Assembly (NCBI GenBank): GCA_029582165.1
Contig: CM055877.1
Location: 20,992,355-21,056,354, forward strand
Source: Portulaca oleracea
Taxonomy: Eukaryota > Streptophyta > Magnoliopsida > Caryophyllales > Portulacaceae
DNA: 64,000 nucleotides
Direction: 5' to 3'
In this document: positions 1 to 13,637 of the stretch, one piece after another
How the letters are laid out: every line of letters starts with the position of its first letter
How positions within the stretch are numbered: position 1 is the stretch's first letter
Position numbers and translations under genes: made by a program
Notes under the pieces: model-generated
What the model was told of the DNA's origin: nothing
Databases searched by the model: none
What the model saw: only the letters and a program-made list of their open reading frames with translations

Positions 1-663
1 TAAACTTCTAAAATAAACTTATAAAAATAACTAATTCTTATTCCTAGTTTTTTGTATCATTTATTTCTTAAAAGATCTTTTATTAAATTTTAAGTAGATC
101 TTAAGATTCATACTATTTTTAAGTCTAATTTTTTTATTCTATATTGTATATTAAAAATAATTTAATTGTATATGTAATGGGTCGAAATTTGTTTGCCCGC
201 CACCGCCAGGGTTGGCCCAATCCTGGATCTCTATTCTGGCTAACCGACGGGATAGTCATAGCGGGTCAAAGATGCCTTTGCCAAGAAAGCACACCATTTC
301 GAGAAGGAAAGTCTTTGAGTAACTGGTCGGTTAGTTTGGAAAGGATAACGACTTCTCCTGATATCCACGATTGCATGCGTTTTGGGCCAGTACGGGGGTG
401 ACATGTGGCATGCTATCCAGCTGGATAGTTGCCTTTATATACCGCGATTTGGCTCTCATTTTCATACCATTTCCTCATTTCCTCTTCTTGTGCTATCCAA
501 CCGAATAGTAGGCCTTATATATCCCGATTTAGCTCTCATTTTCACACCATTTCCTCATTTCCTCTTGTTGCTTTCAAATTCTAGTGAGAGAAAGAGAGTA
601 TTTCGAGTTGTGATCTTTTGTTACCATGTCGAGGCTTCGAAGGGTTTGCTTAGGAGGAGGGTA
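1..663 (+). other. 5' flank, promoter and start of exon 1 of the interrupted PMD-2 gene
   Basis: There is no convincing long reading frame here. The segment holds two related interrupted palindromes of the form TAACYGRYSGGWTAG at 240-255 and 319-334 (79 bp apart), a perfect palindrome TATCCAGCTGGATA at 414-427, two TATA boxes, and a possible ATG at 625. The antisense PMD gene of Tat-1 has the same order: palindromes about 75-80 bp apart, then TATA, then a short first exon, then an intron with more palindromes. I infer that this is the 5' end of PMD-2, whose later exons lie at 24.9-26.2 kb on the same strand. The inference rests on layout, not on a protein match in exon 1. The first 140 bases are AT-rich with nothing recognisable. 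Confidence 0.4.
411..590 (+). promoter_or_regulatory. Tandemly duplicated TATA-box promoter module
   Basis: A unit of about 80 bp occurs twice in direct repeat, at about 411-488 and 491-568. Each copy begins TGCTATCCA, carries a TATA box (about 436-441 and 515-524) and ends with a pyrimidine-rich stretch typical of a plant 5' leader. The copies differ at scattered bases. A core promoter with its transcription start was probably duplicated. Confidence 0.5.
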
Positions 664-1618
<955 letters not shown>

Positions 1619-4600
1619 TGTAACAACCCGCCCCAAAATCGCGATTAATTAAGTACTAATTACCGTAATTACCTAAATTATGTATAAATTTTTCGTTTTT
1701 ACTTTAATTATTTATTTCTTCGGTACTAAGTCTCGTGCAGGAGATGGCAAAAGGGTATCAAGTTACCGGTTTAAAAATCTTGGATTTATTCATTTCACTT
1801 GTTAAGTTAAACTATTTCGGGTTTTACCGTTATGTTATTTCTTTAACCGGAAAGGGTTTAATTATTCTACTTCTTAACGTTTATATTTTATTACCCAAAC
1901 CTTAATTTGTTTGGGTTATATTTATTTTATTTAATCACAAGTAATATTTATGTCCTACTTATTTAATTTTTCTAATTCAAGTCCTATTTTATTTTAATCA
2001 AATTGTTAGCAACTAATTTTATTTAGTACAAACTAATTATTTTAACCCAATATATTTACAATTACTTAAATTAAGTTAAAGTATCTGATTTGGTTAAGTG
2101 TAATTTACTAATTGTTGTCTTAATTTAATTAGTTTAAGTATATATATTAGTAAGGGGGAAGGGGGGTCATTTTATATCATTCTAATTTCCCAAACACCAA
2201 GTCATTCTCCCACTTCTTTCTCTCCCTTGCTTCTGCCGCCAGCTTTCCCCCCCGTCCCTGGTGTTTTCCGGCCGCCGGCGCCGGAAACTGCCGCCAGCCA
2301 GCTTTCCCCTCTCCTCCCTCTTGTGTTTTTCTCCAATTTTATCTTCAAGGGTAACCTCTCAAAACCCCCAATTTCAATTTCTCTAAACCCTAATCTGAAA
2401 ATCTATGTTTTACATATGTTTCTTTTGTAATTTCTATCTCTTTTACTCTCTTTTATCTTGAATTCAAGTATATAATTGTATTGGTTAAGTTAGGGTTAAG
2501 TTTTGAGTGTATGCATGTATGTTTCTAAGTGTTTATGAGGTTTTATGGTTGAATTCATGGTGGATGATGATTATATGTCAATGCATGTAAATTTCTTGAA
2601 AGATTCTGAGTATTTAAGGGCTGAATTTATGTTTTAAGATTATGGGTTAAGTGTTATTATGTTTAGTTTGGGTGAATTAGTGAGGTTTTGATGCAAGAGT
2701 TCAAGAGTGTCTCTCATATGTTGAGTTTATGTTTAATCCATGGATGCATGTGGTTTTTAAGGCCTTTGATGAGTTGATTTTCAAGGTTTATATTCTGGAA
2801 ATATAGTGGATTAAAGTTTAAGTGAGATTTGGTTATGTTTAGTATGATTAAGGGAGAAAAATCCAATTAAAAACTGAATTATGGGTGATTGAAGTTTCTG
2901 TTTAGTTTTTGGAAATTTACAGAGGTATGAAAGTGAGATTTTAGCCCATATTTTTACTCCATATGATAGCTCAAGGTGTTAGCTAACTATAGGCTTTGGA
3001 ATTTCGAATTTCCGACATGTATAGACCGAGTTATGGCCAAAACCGTGATTTATGCATTTTATATACGAATTCTGAGTCAGTAGGTTGAGGACTGTTTTTC
3101 GTGCCTTTAGAGACCTCTTTAGTTTTTGTGGTAAACATGAAAGTTTTAGGTCTTAGTGCAAGCTTTCCGGAATGGTATGGTTTGTATTTATCCGATACCG
3201 GGAGTATGAGTTACGAGCTCGGGAATAAGGGCTATCCAGAGTGAAGTTTCTGCCCAAATTAACTTATGTAAATTAATATCTTTTGGGCTCAAATCAACCC
3301 AATAAAGATTTCTAGGCATAAATATGTTATGGTCATAGGTTAGCATCTTAGAGTTATGTGTTTAAGGCTAAAAGTATCATTTTGGAGATTTAAGTAAGTC
3401 TTAAGGATATTTTCCAAAAGCTAGTGAGTTTAGCCAAGTATTCTTTCCCTCATCATTCTCTAGCATAATGTTCAATGTCTTTGATCTAGCTAAGAATTTC
3501 TTCTAGCTTGGTAGCCTCCAAGTTCTAAATCAATTCAATCTTTGTTACTTAAATCATCGATCCAAGCTTGTTCTCATCACATTCGGTCATGTACATCTTA
3601 CGCTTCATCATTCATTTGCTATCACATCATCAAACCATATTTGAATCCATCATTCTCATCATAGCTTTCAAGTTATAATCACCCCATTCATAATCGATTC
3701 AAGCTAATTTTCTTAGATTCAAGCCCTTTTATTTGAATCATCTTCTACGTCATTATTCGCATGCTTTTCCAACCCGAAAATCCTAAGGTTTTATATACAC
3801 AGTTTCTGTCCGGGCCCATTTTGAAGCCCTTCCACTTATTTTTGGCCTTCGGCCCTGTTTGACAAAACTAAAGATCATGATTTTCCCTATTCCGAAATGT
3901 ACTCTTTTATGTCATTCCGATTTTTCTAACTCAAGTTATACTTCAAACTCTATTTTTATATAAACCTGAAATTTTATTCTTAAAGTATTTCATTTATATT
4001 ACTAAGTTTCTAAACTTATGAAGCTAATTTAGAACCTTATTCGGTTCTTCATTTTTATTTATTCTTATCTTAGTTGACAAGTTTTGAAAGCCATCTCCAA
4101 GCCGAGCCGCGCCGCCAAGGTCTTTAGCGTCCCAAGGTACGCAAATTGTCCAACTTTTAACTCTTTATTTATCCTTCAACACAACTATCATTGTGATATT
4201 ATGTCTAAGTCATGAACTAATATCTTATATTGAATTATTTTCAAGCGTTACCGCCCCATCATATTCTAGCTAGTTACGTGAAGTGCTAGCCTATACTTTT
4301 AGATGCTCCTGATCAGAGTATCCTAATGACCTGGCCAGTGTCGACTGCCTAGCAGTCACCCAATCCAAATCTAGATCGGTTTGGGCATGCGCGTGTGTGA
4401 GGTGCTTCGGCATCGATCGTAAGGGATACCGCTCATTTCTAATTATCACAAGTTCATTTCAGTTATTTATATTCATGTCTTATGCATATACCAGTTATTT
4501 ATATATATATATGCAACAATTCAGTTTATTTATGTTTATCCCCTTTCCCGTTTTCAAAATGAATTTAAATGCCGGCACTAAAACCGTTTTCAAACGGTTT

Positions 4601-5029
4601 TACGTGTTGGAGGTTTACGTACTGAGTGTTTCCCCACTCACCCTTTTGCAATGTTTTAATGTTTTGTTTTAGGAGGTTCGAGCTCCCAAGGCAAGGACAA
4701 GTCGGTTCCAAAGTAATTCAAGACTCTTGAGGTAGTTCTCTAAGGAAATCATCGGTTAGCAAGGGCGAGCATAATTTTGGAAGTTGTTTTAGTATTTAAG
4801 CTATGTTTAAGTTTATATACTTTATCCAAGGGTTGTATAAGGTTTATATGTGAAGGTTCTTAAGTTAGTAAGTTATCTTGTGGTTTTGGAAGTTTCTGTG
4901 GTGTTGTTGCCTTGTCTCTTTTGGGGGACGGCGGTGACACTTCAACCTAAAAAGTGTTCCGCTGCGCTAATCGCGGGCTTAGCTTCTCTAAGTAGAGTTT
5001 AACCCTGTGATTAAGGTTGGGGTGTTACA
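1619..5029 (+). repeat. Gypsy-1 5' LTR
   Basis: 3411 bp, TGTAAC...GTTACA, matching 7465-10888 almost throughout. Visible differences are scattered substitutions and a few small indels, for example a GC-rich insertion in the right copy near 8148 relative to 2300. It contains no convincing gene; the small frames inside it are present in both LTRs and have no recognisable motif. Confidence 0.92.
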
Positions 5030-5033
5030 GTTG

Positions 5034-5045
5034 TGGTATCAGAGC
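5034..5045 (+). other. Primer binding site, initiator tRNA-Met type
   Basis: TGGTATCAGAGC begins 4 bp after the end of the 5' LTR. This is the standard plant PBS complementary to the 3' end of initiator tRNA-Met, and it fixes the element as + strand. Confidence 0.85.
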
Positions 5046-5760
5046 CGAAGTTTGATTAAGTATTTGGGGATTATGGAATTTCTTATGTCATGGATCCTAG
5101 TTTAAGGAGAAAGATAGGCATGTGAGTATAAGCCTCTCTATGGGTAGTATAAGTATGATAAGTGATATGTTGGGAATTGTTGATGAGCATGAAACTCTAA
5201 ATATTGGTTTAGTATGTAAATTGTGTTTCTTTGCAGGTTTTCAAGATTATGTAAATATGGGAATAGCTCTAATTATAGGGGAAGTGCTGCCGAATTTCTT
5301 CCAGGATTTTAAGAAGGTTTTAGTCAAAATCTTTAAGGGGAAAATCTAGGTGAATTGAGTTAAGCCTAGTAATTTATGCAAGTGAAGTTAATGAATATAA
5401 TGGAAAATTGTAAAGTTTGCCAAAGCACCTCATCGAAAGTCTTTGAAAGTTAATGAAAAGATTAAAAAGCGAGTCCCAAGTGGGATTGGTATATGATGAA
5501 ATGAGTTTTAAACGTTAGTGTGGATTAAAAGTTTTTAAGGAAGCCCGAAAAAGGGAATAAATTATGAGGTCTAGAATTGTTAAGCAAACCTAGGGCAAAT
5601 CCAAAAGATAAAATGATAGCTTCTTAAATCGCTCATAAGAGGTTAACTTGGTTGAGTCTCGAACCTTGTCACAAATTTATTTCTTTTATTGCAAATAGCC
5701 CGTTCATTTTGGCCATGATAAGATTTTAAAATCTTGCATTGTACTTTGTGTATGGTATAG

Positions 5761-6538
5761 ATGGATAACGACGGTAACCCCCTCCCAAAGCCGTTCGCGA
5801 TGTTCATGGACCCCCCCACCAATGTTCAAGCCCATCTTAAGGCTTTACAAGATGTCCTCGATGCACATTGCGCTGCAAATCCCAAGTCCGAATATCACGA
5901 CGACATTTACCGGGCCCGATGCCTTCTAGCGACTCTTCCCCACGAGAGCCCGTGGGATGATATCCGGGACAGTACCGCAATCGCTTATACGTGGAGAACC
6001 CGGACGCCACGCATGGTGCCTCAACTATGTAGGGGCTTGGAACCAGATCGTGATGGAGATAATGATCACGCAAGCTGCGCAATCTTTGAGTCTTCACGTT
6101 AGTAAGTTAGGACCCTATCTTCATGAGGTGCTAGGATTACCGGCGCCTGCCAACGCGGGGAAAGCACCAGCTCACGTGTTCGCTCCCCCGGCGGATGAAG
6201 TTCGTCTACACTTTTCACCGTACCTCACAGGACGTCCAATTGTTCCGAATCTATCGTCTCATGGGAAGACTACGCCTACCGCCCGAATAGCCGGAAAAGA
6301 AGAAGAAGATCCTAGCATGGATCTAGACCCAGACGAGGTGCACCCCGAACCAAAACAAATCAAAGAATGCGAAGCAGGAACGTCTACACATGCCACCCCG
6401 GTGGAGAACGACTTTGATTGGACCACTTTGGGGCCCATGATTCGGCATACCAAACGCAAGAGCGTTCGTCCTCTACGGCTTCGACGCGTGGAAGAGGCTA
6501 GGGATCAAGAACAAGAAGGGTCCCATTCTCATGTTTAG
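5761..6538 (+). pseudogene. Unfamiliar gypsy-1 protein, frame-shifted
   Basis: An ATG at 5761 opens a frame of about 70 clear codons that then slides through a second frame and continues in a third, ending at 6538. At least two indels between about 5970 and 6015 explain this. The three pieces together would make about 250 residues. The N-terminal part is alpha-helical in composition. The C-terminal half is acidic, then basic (RHTKRKSVRPLRLRR, close to the stop). There is no CCHC knuckle, no protease triad and no match I recognise to Gag. It could be a diverged Gag or a private protein of the family. Function unknown. Confidence 0.5.
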
Positions 6539-7464
6539 CAGTAGTCGTCGGTATTTGACTTTTGTGCAGGTTTAGCAAGGGGCTGACCATAGGTGTAGGC
6601 TAGATGACTATAAGTACATCATGAGTGACTAGGTTTTTGCTTTTGGGTCACCAATGTAATTAGCCAGACTATGCTTATTTTTGTAATCTCCCTACGATTA
6701 TTTTGTGGAAGGGAGCGTGGGTTTGTAATTCAAGGGGGAACGGAGTACATGATGTTTTGGAATTTTTCTCATGTACTGGGATTGGAAATGGAGATGAAAA
6801 CTCTATGATAACAAAAAGGGGAATCGTTTTCTTTATTTATGAATATGGATGGATGCTGTGGTATTTGTGGATTTATACGTATTGTGGATTCTGCAATTTA
6901 CAATATATTGGGATTGTGATAATTCTTTTGAGATTTTAATTATGTATGTATATATGTCTGTGGATGATACCTAGGATTTGACCAAGGAATCAAGGTTCTA
7001 AGAGGGAGCATTTGACTAAAATCTGAGTTTTTACAAAAAAAGGGCTGTAAAAGGGGGGATAATGTTAAGCTATGTGGGTAATATGACTTCACAAAGAAAA
7101 AAAAGGCCCTATGAAGGAACACCGGATTAGAATTTGAACTTCTATGAAAAAGAATTATAAAGGAGGAAACAGTGTTGAGTTGTAGAGAACAATAATATGT
7201 TTTTGTTGTAATATCTTGGCGTGCCGCAAGCTCCGAGAATTCACCACCACAAGAAGAGCCCATGGATGGGGGCTTCAAGGGAAAATCAGCATGAAGTGAT
7301 AAGGGGAAGAAGTACTTTATACTTACCTGAATTGTCCAATAATGGTCAATAAGATAAACCAGGGCTTTATGAACGCAGTACCCTCATCTCTTTGGAGGTA
7401 AATTAACCCCGAATGTCGCCAACAGCAAGTTTCGGGGACGAAACTTTCTTTTAGGGGGGGAGGG

Positions 7465-10400
7465 TGTAACAACCCGCCCCAAAATCGCGATTAATTAAGT
7501 ACTAATTACCGTAATTACCTAAATTATGTATAAATTTTTCGTTTTTACTTTTAATTATTTATTTCTTCGGTGCTAAGTCTCGTGCAGGAGATGGCAAAAG
7601 GGTATCAAGTTACCGGTTTAAAAATCTTGGATTTATTCATTTCACTTGTTAAGTTAAACTATTTCGGGTTTTACCGTTACGTTATTTCTTTAACCGGAAA
7701 GGGTTTAATTATTCTACTTCTTAACGTTTATATTTTATTACCCAAACCTTAATTTGTTTGGGTTATATTTATTTTATTTAATCACAAGTAATATTTATGT
7801 CCTACTTATTTAATTTTTCTAATTCAAGTCCTATTTTATTTTAATCAAATTGTTAGCAACTAATTTTATTTAGTACAAACTAATTATTTTAACCCAATAT
7901 ATTTACAATTACTTAAATTAAGTTAAAGTTTCTGATTTAGTTAAGTGTAATTTACTAATTGTTGTCTTAATTTAATTAGTTTAAGTATATATATTAGTAA
8001 GGGGGAAGGGGGGTCATTTTATATCATTCTAATTTCCCCAACACCAAGTCATTCTCCCACTTCTTTCTCTCCCTTGCTTCTGCCGCCAGCTTTCCCCCCC
8101 GTCCCTGGTGTTTTCCGGCCGCCGGTGCCGGAAACTGCCGCCAGCCGTGGTGGCCTCCGGCCACCCTCTCCTCCCTCTTGTGTTTTTCTCCAATTTTATC
8201 TTTAAGTGTAACCTCTCAAAACCCCCAATTTCAATTTCTCTAAACCCTAATCTGAAAATCTATGTTTTACATATGTTTCTTTTGTAATTTCTATCTCTTT
8301 TACTCTCTTTTATCTTGAATTCAAGTATATAATTGTATTGGTTAAGTTAGGGTTAAGTTTTGAGTGTATGCATGTATGTTTCTAAGTGTTTATGAGGTTT
8401 TATGGTTGAATTCATGGTGGATGATGATTATATGTCAATGCATGTAAATTTCTTGAAAGATTCTGAGTATTTAAGGGCTGAATTTATGTTTTAAGATTAT
8501 GGGTTAAGTGTTATTATGTTTAGTTTGGGTGAATTAGTGAGGTTTTGATGCAAGAGTTCAAGAGTGTGTCTCATATGTTGAGTTTATGTTTAATCCATGG
8601 ATGCATGTGGTTTTTAAGGCCTTTGATGAGTTGATTTTCAAGGTTTATATTCTGGAAATATAGTGGATTAAAGTTTAAGTGAGATTTGGTTATGTTTAGT
8701 ATGATTAAGGGAGAAAAATCCAATTAAAAACTGAATTATGGGTGATTGAAGTTTCTGTTTAGTTTCTGGAAATTTACAGAGGTATGAAAGTGAGATTTTA
8801 GCCCATATTTTTACTCCATATGATAGCTCAAGGTGTTAGCTAACTATAGGCTTTGGAATTTCGAATTTCCGACATGTATAGACCGAGTTATGGCCAAAAC
8901 CGTGACGATGCGTTTTTATATACGAATTCTGAGTTAGTAGGTTGAGGACTGTTTTTCGTGCCTTTAGAGACCTCTTTAGTTTTTGTGGTAAACATGAAAG
9001 TTTTAGGTCTTAGTGCAAGCTTTCCGGAATGGTATGGTTTGTATTTATCCGATACCGGGAGTATGAGTTACGAGCTCGGGAATAAGGGCTATCCAGAGTG
9101 AAGTTTCTGCCCAAATTAACTTATGTAAATTAATATCTTTTGGGCCTCAAATCAACCCAATAAAGATTTCTAGGCATAAATATGTTATGGTCATAGGTTA
9201 GCATCTTAGAGTTATGTGTTTAAGGCTAAAAGTATCATTTTGGAGATTTAAGTAAGTCTTAAGGATATTTTCCAAAAGCTAGTGAGTTTAGCCAAGTATT
9301 CTTTTCCCCCATCATTCTCTAGCATAATGTTCAATGTCTTTGATCTAGCTAAAAATTTCTTCTAGCTTGGTAGCCTCCAAGTTCTAAATCAATTCAATCT
9401 TTGTTACTTAAATCATCGATCCAAGCTTGTTCTCATCACATTCGGTCATGTACATCTTACTCCGTTTCATCATTCATTTGCTATCACATCATCAAACCAT
9501 ATTTGAATCCATCATTCTCATCATAGCTTTCAAGTTATAATCACCCCATTCATAATCGATTCAAGCTAATTTTCTTAGATTCAAGCCCTTTTATTTGAAT
9601 CATCTTCTACGTCATTATTCGCATGCTTTTCCAACCCAAAATCCTAAGGTTTTATATACAGTTTCTGGGCCCATTTTGAAGCCCTTCCACTTATTTTTGG
9701 CCTTCGGCCCTGTTTGACAAAACTAAAGATCATGATTTTCCCTATTCCGAAATGTACTCTTTTATGTCATTCCGATTTTTCTAACTCAAGTTATACTTCA
9801 AACTCTATTTTTATATAAACCTGAAATTTTATTCTTAAAGTATTTCATTTATATTACTAAGTTTCTAAACTTATGAAGCTAATTTAGAACCTTATTCGGT
9901 TCTTCATTTTTATTTATTCTTATCTTAGTTGACAAGTTTTGAAAGCCATCTCCAAGCCAAGCCGCGCCGCCAAGGTCTTTAGCGTCCTAAGGTACGCAAA
10001 TTGTCCAACTTTTAACTCTTTATTTATCCTTCAACACAACTATCATTGTGATATTATGTCTAAGTCATGAACTAATATCTTATATTGAATTATTTTCAAG
10101 CGGTCCCGCCCCATCATATCCTAGCTAGTTACGTGAAGTGCTAGCCTATACTTTTAGATGCTCCTGATTAGAGTATCCTAATGACCTGGCCAGTGTCGAC
10201 TGCCTAGCAGTCACCCAATCCAAATCTAGATCGGTTTGGGCATGCGCGTGTGTGAGGTGCTTCGGCATCGATCGTAAGGGATACCGCTCATTTCTATTTA
10301 TCACAAGTTCATTTCAGTTATTTATATTCATGTCTTATGCATATACCAGTTATTTATATATATATATATATGCAACAATTCAGTTTATTTATGTTTATCC

Positions 10401-10888
10401 CCTTTCCCGTTTTCAAAATGAATTTAAATGCCGGCACTAAAACCGTTTTCGAACGGTTTTACGTGTTGGAGGTTTACGTACTGAGTGTTTCCCCACTCAC
10501 CCTTTTGCAATGTTTTAATGTTTTGTTTTAGGAGGTTCGAGCTCCCAAGGCAAGGACAAGTCGGTTCCAAAGTAATTCAAGACTCTTGAGGTAGTTCTCT
10601 AAGGAAATCATCGGTTAGCAAGGGCGAGCATAATTTTGGAAGTTGTTTTAGTATTTAAGCTATGTTTAAGTTTATATACTTTATCCAAGGGTTGTATAAG
10701 GTTTATATGTGAAGGTTCTTAAGTTAGTAAGTTATCTTGTGGTTTTGGAAGTTTCTGTGGTGTTGTTGCCTTGTCTCTTTTGGGGGACGGCGGTGACACT
10801 TCAACCTAAAAAGTGTTCCGCTGCGCTAATCGCGGGCTTAGCTTCTCTAAGTAGAGTTTAACCCTGTGATTAAGGTTGGGGTGTTACA
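7465..10888 (+). repeat. Gypsy-1 3' LTR, preceded by polypurine tract 7451-7464
   Basis: 3424 bp. It is preceded by a run of A and mostly G with leading T residues at 7451-7464, the plus-strand primer. It ends GTTACA and is followed by the target duplication CATAC. It is nearly identical to the 5' LTR. Confidence 0.92.
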
Positions 10889-10893
10889 CATAC

Positions 10894-10948
10894 CCTCACC
10901 CTCCTTTACTCCTATGAACCCCTACTCTCCATTTTAACTCCCCTCCCA
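10894..10948. other. Right remnant of the foldback element split by gypsy-1
   Basis: A C/T-rich stretch ending CTCCCAAGCAG, the complement of the TGCTTGGGA motif near 708. It continues the sequence interrupted by gypsy-1 (the target CATAC is shared). Family uncertain. Confidence 0.35.
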
Positions 10949-11508
10949 AGCAGAGTGGAAGATGGACCGGTGTTATCCACAGCTACGCTAACATCTGGCC
11001 TTTTACTCCTTGTTGTGAGAATTTTTGGTAAAGCATACTAATCAGCTGCTCTATAGGGACGAGGAGCACATCATATCGGTGAACACAAGACTCACGTCCT
11101 GGTACGTTTTCTTTCATTCTCTTTATATTTTAGACTACTTTCTTTACTATCGGTTTTGTATGCCTTAGACATGTTGAGTGATTAGCCATGTTAACTGGCG
11201 GGTTATACTTGTTTTGTTTTGTGAGAAATTATTCGGTTCGGGCAGATCAAATCGACCAGTTACAATTTGGCTTTGAAGTGGGTCGATTTCGTTTTCCTTT
11301 TCCCTTCTTTTTCTGTTTTAGGCCCTGCAATTTGATCCAGATCAAGCCATATCGAGTGGACTAACCGGCAGGTTGGTAATCCCGGTACTTCGCATGCATC
11401 CAGTGGGCTGCTTATGTTAGGTCGTGAGTATTAGGTCTGGGCTTCTAACTGATGGGTTTGTGAGCTCAGGGCTTTACGTGCCTTTTTTAAGCAGACCTTG
11501 ACAATTGA
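10949..11508 (+). other. Possible exon 1 end and intron 1 of PMD-2
   Basis: A less AT-rich block (10,949-11,103) ends in a GT donor-like site (CCTG then GTACGTTT). A T-rich intron-like stretch follows up to gypsy-2 and appears to resume at 24,800 with a pyrimidine tract and AG near 24,880. The intron-like part holds palindromes related to those at 240 and 319: about 11,191-11,205, a half-copy at 11,251-11,263, and 11,361-11,375. No protein family is recognisable in the exon-like part. The linkage to PMD-2 is inferred from position and from the parallel with the PMD gene in Tat-1. Confidence 0.35.
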
Positions 11509-13634
11509 TGTAACATCCCCGACCATAATCAGGTAGTTACTCATATTTTTATCTTGATTAATCTGGATTTAGCGAAAGCCTATAAGCCGGGGGCGTTATC
11601 GCCACTTCTCCGTGGTGGAAAAGCAAGGCTTACACTAATATGATCCTAACATAAGGCAGAAATTTGAACGAGGAATTTAAACAAAACACATGAAATTATA
11701 AATTTGATTTAAAGGAAAATACTTGATTTAAAAACCCATTAACAAGCGTAAGAATGAAAAGAAATTTTTAGGTTTTAGAAAATAATTCTTGTAATCAATA
11801 ATCAATATAATTTGAGCAACTTCAAATGTTTGTATATAATGGCGTAAGTGGAAAAACATGCTAAGTTAAATAAAATATCTAGATTCATACATACATTCTA
11901 AGTCAAATAAAAAACAACATAACATAAACTAAATTAAAACATAACTATGACTACAACATACATAGAACACGTACGCAAACTAATTCGAGCCATCTATGTG
12001 AGTTTATCAAATGATAATTAAACTAATAAATTACTAGGTGGTAGGAGTTACGCTTGTGCTGGTTGGTTTCCCTTTCCTTTGGTACCTAAAACAAAACATG
12101 AAAACACAGGAGGAAAAATGAGATGGAACTCAATATAATCGACATTGTAATGTAAAAATATTTTATAAAATCAAGGAGCTCATATTAAATAAAATATATG
12201 CAGGAGCTCATTTTCTTTTGAAATTCATTTTATTTATAAAACAAGAGAAGAGAGTATAATAAATCTGATATGATAATATGTATGTATGTTTGAGTGAGAC
12301 CCTGGTTGGATTAGACCAACTATTATAAATATATATGCTGTTGCCGGCTAAAACCATAAGATCCTGTCTTTCGCTATGCGCATAGTTGAGTTGGTTATTA
12401 ACTCAATCTCCGGTACCGGGAATGCTATAAGGGTCCACTTTAAAAATCATAAAATTGTACGTGTAACAAATAAATGGTAAATATTGCATAAACATTGCAT
12501 GAGTAATGAAAGTTGATAATTTTACAGTGCGAAGGTATAGTCATCGAATTATACCCGACACCGCTTGATTTGAATTTGATGGGATATTACGAATTTGGAA
12601 AATACTCCAACCTTTGAAATTAACACATATACGTAGGGAATAATGAAAACATAATTAGTGAATAATTTTAACAAGTGAAATTTTAGGAGGATAATTGAAA
12701 AGAATGAAAGGAGAGAAGTTTTACCCCAATTGAATATTAAAGGCCACTAATTATAAACTAATTGGGCTTGGTTGAAATAGTGAGAAGGAGGGGAATTTGG
12801 GTCTAATAAGACCCTCTCTTTCTTTTGCCCACCACGCACTACAGAGGGAGAAAAAAGGGGAGCAATGGTGTCAGGGTTTCTAGGCGGAGATCAGTGACGA
12901 CGAGCGGCAGGCGATGGTTGGAACAGCAGGGGAAACTGGTGCGTATGCCGGCGAAAAGGGAAACCACCGCAGCAGGGTGGTTGCGATGGGTCGAGCCACC
13001 GAAGCAGGAAAAATAGGGGAGCAGTTCAGGGCTATTTTGGGCGGCTGTGGTGGTGGTTTCCGGCGAGTTTTTAACAGTTAAAGGTAAGTATAATCTCTAA
13101 TTGATGAATTAAGGTTGTGGTTTGGATTTTTGATTGGATTTTGGGATGAGTATTGATTGGGATTTTGAAACGGGTGTGGTAAATTTTGGTTTTGGTTTTG
13201 CCACGGTTGGATTGGTGGTGGCGATTGCTGGTGAATTCGGCGGTGGTTTATTTATTGCGAAACTGGTGGCTGGAGGTGGTTCTTGGTGTTGGACGAGGAG
13301 GGGATCGGGAAGGAAAAGAAGTGGATGCAATGGTGATGGAGATGGTGGAAGGTTGATCATTGGCTGGGCAGGCAAAGGTGATGTAAATGAAGATGGAATT
13401 GGTGAATCAATACAACTTGATTCTTGGATGTCTAGGTAAATATAATCTATTGAAGGTGTGTATATATATACATAAGATTGCAGAAGAATAATTATAGTTG
13501 AATTCCAAATTGATGTTGAGTGGCCATTGAAAGTTTTGGGGTGGCTTGATTTTTGGTGTGTTGGGCGGTGGAACAGAGGAAAGAAGAAGAAGAAGAAGAA
13601 CATAAGAAGAAGAAACAGAGAGGCAGGGGACTTC
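11509..13634 (-). repeat. Gypsy-2 left (3') LTR, truncated
   Basis: Matches the right LTR from its TG start to about 13,631, where the right copy continues (near 24,550) but this one jumps to integrase-coding sequence. It preserves the empty target sites of both insertions in the sister LTR: around 11,955-11,965 for the copia element and 12,805-12,815 for the Mutator-like element. Reading frames near 12.8-13.6 kb are LTR sequence, also present at 23.8-24.5 kb, and are not genes. Confidence 0.85.
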
Positions 13635-13637
13635 TAA

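Larger units (their letters stand above)
1619..10888 (+). mobile_element. Gypsy-1: non-autonomous Ty3/gypsy-type LTR retrotransposon with LTRs longer than its interior
   Basis: The element starts TGTAACAACC and ends GGTGTTACA. It is flanked by the 5-bp target duplication CATAC (1614-1618 and 10889-10893). It has an initiator-Met-type primer binding site next to the 5' LTR and a G-rich polypurine tract before the 3' LTR. The LTRs are about 3.41 kb each and the interior is only 2.4 kb. No protease, reverse transcriptase, RNase H or integrase motif is visible. The only coding trace is an unfamiliar frame-shifted ORF at 5761-6538. The interior outside that ORF (5046-5760 and 6539-7450) shows nothing further. 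The LTR termini and PBS resemble Tekay/Del chromoviruses, but lineage is uncertain because no enzyme is present. The LTRs are nearly identical, so the insertion is recent. Confidence 0.88.

Noticed and set aside
1619..10888. Segmental duplication or assembly repeat
   Set aside because: TG...CA ends, PBS, polypurine tract and an exact target duplication show that the two 3.4-kb copies are LTRs of one element.
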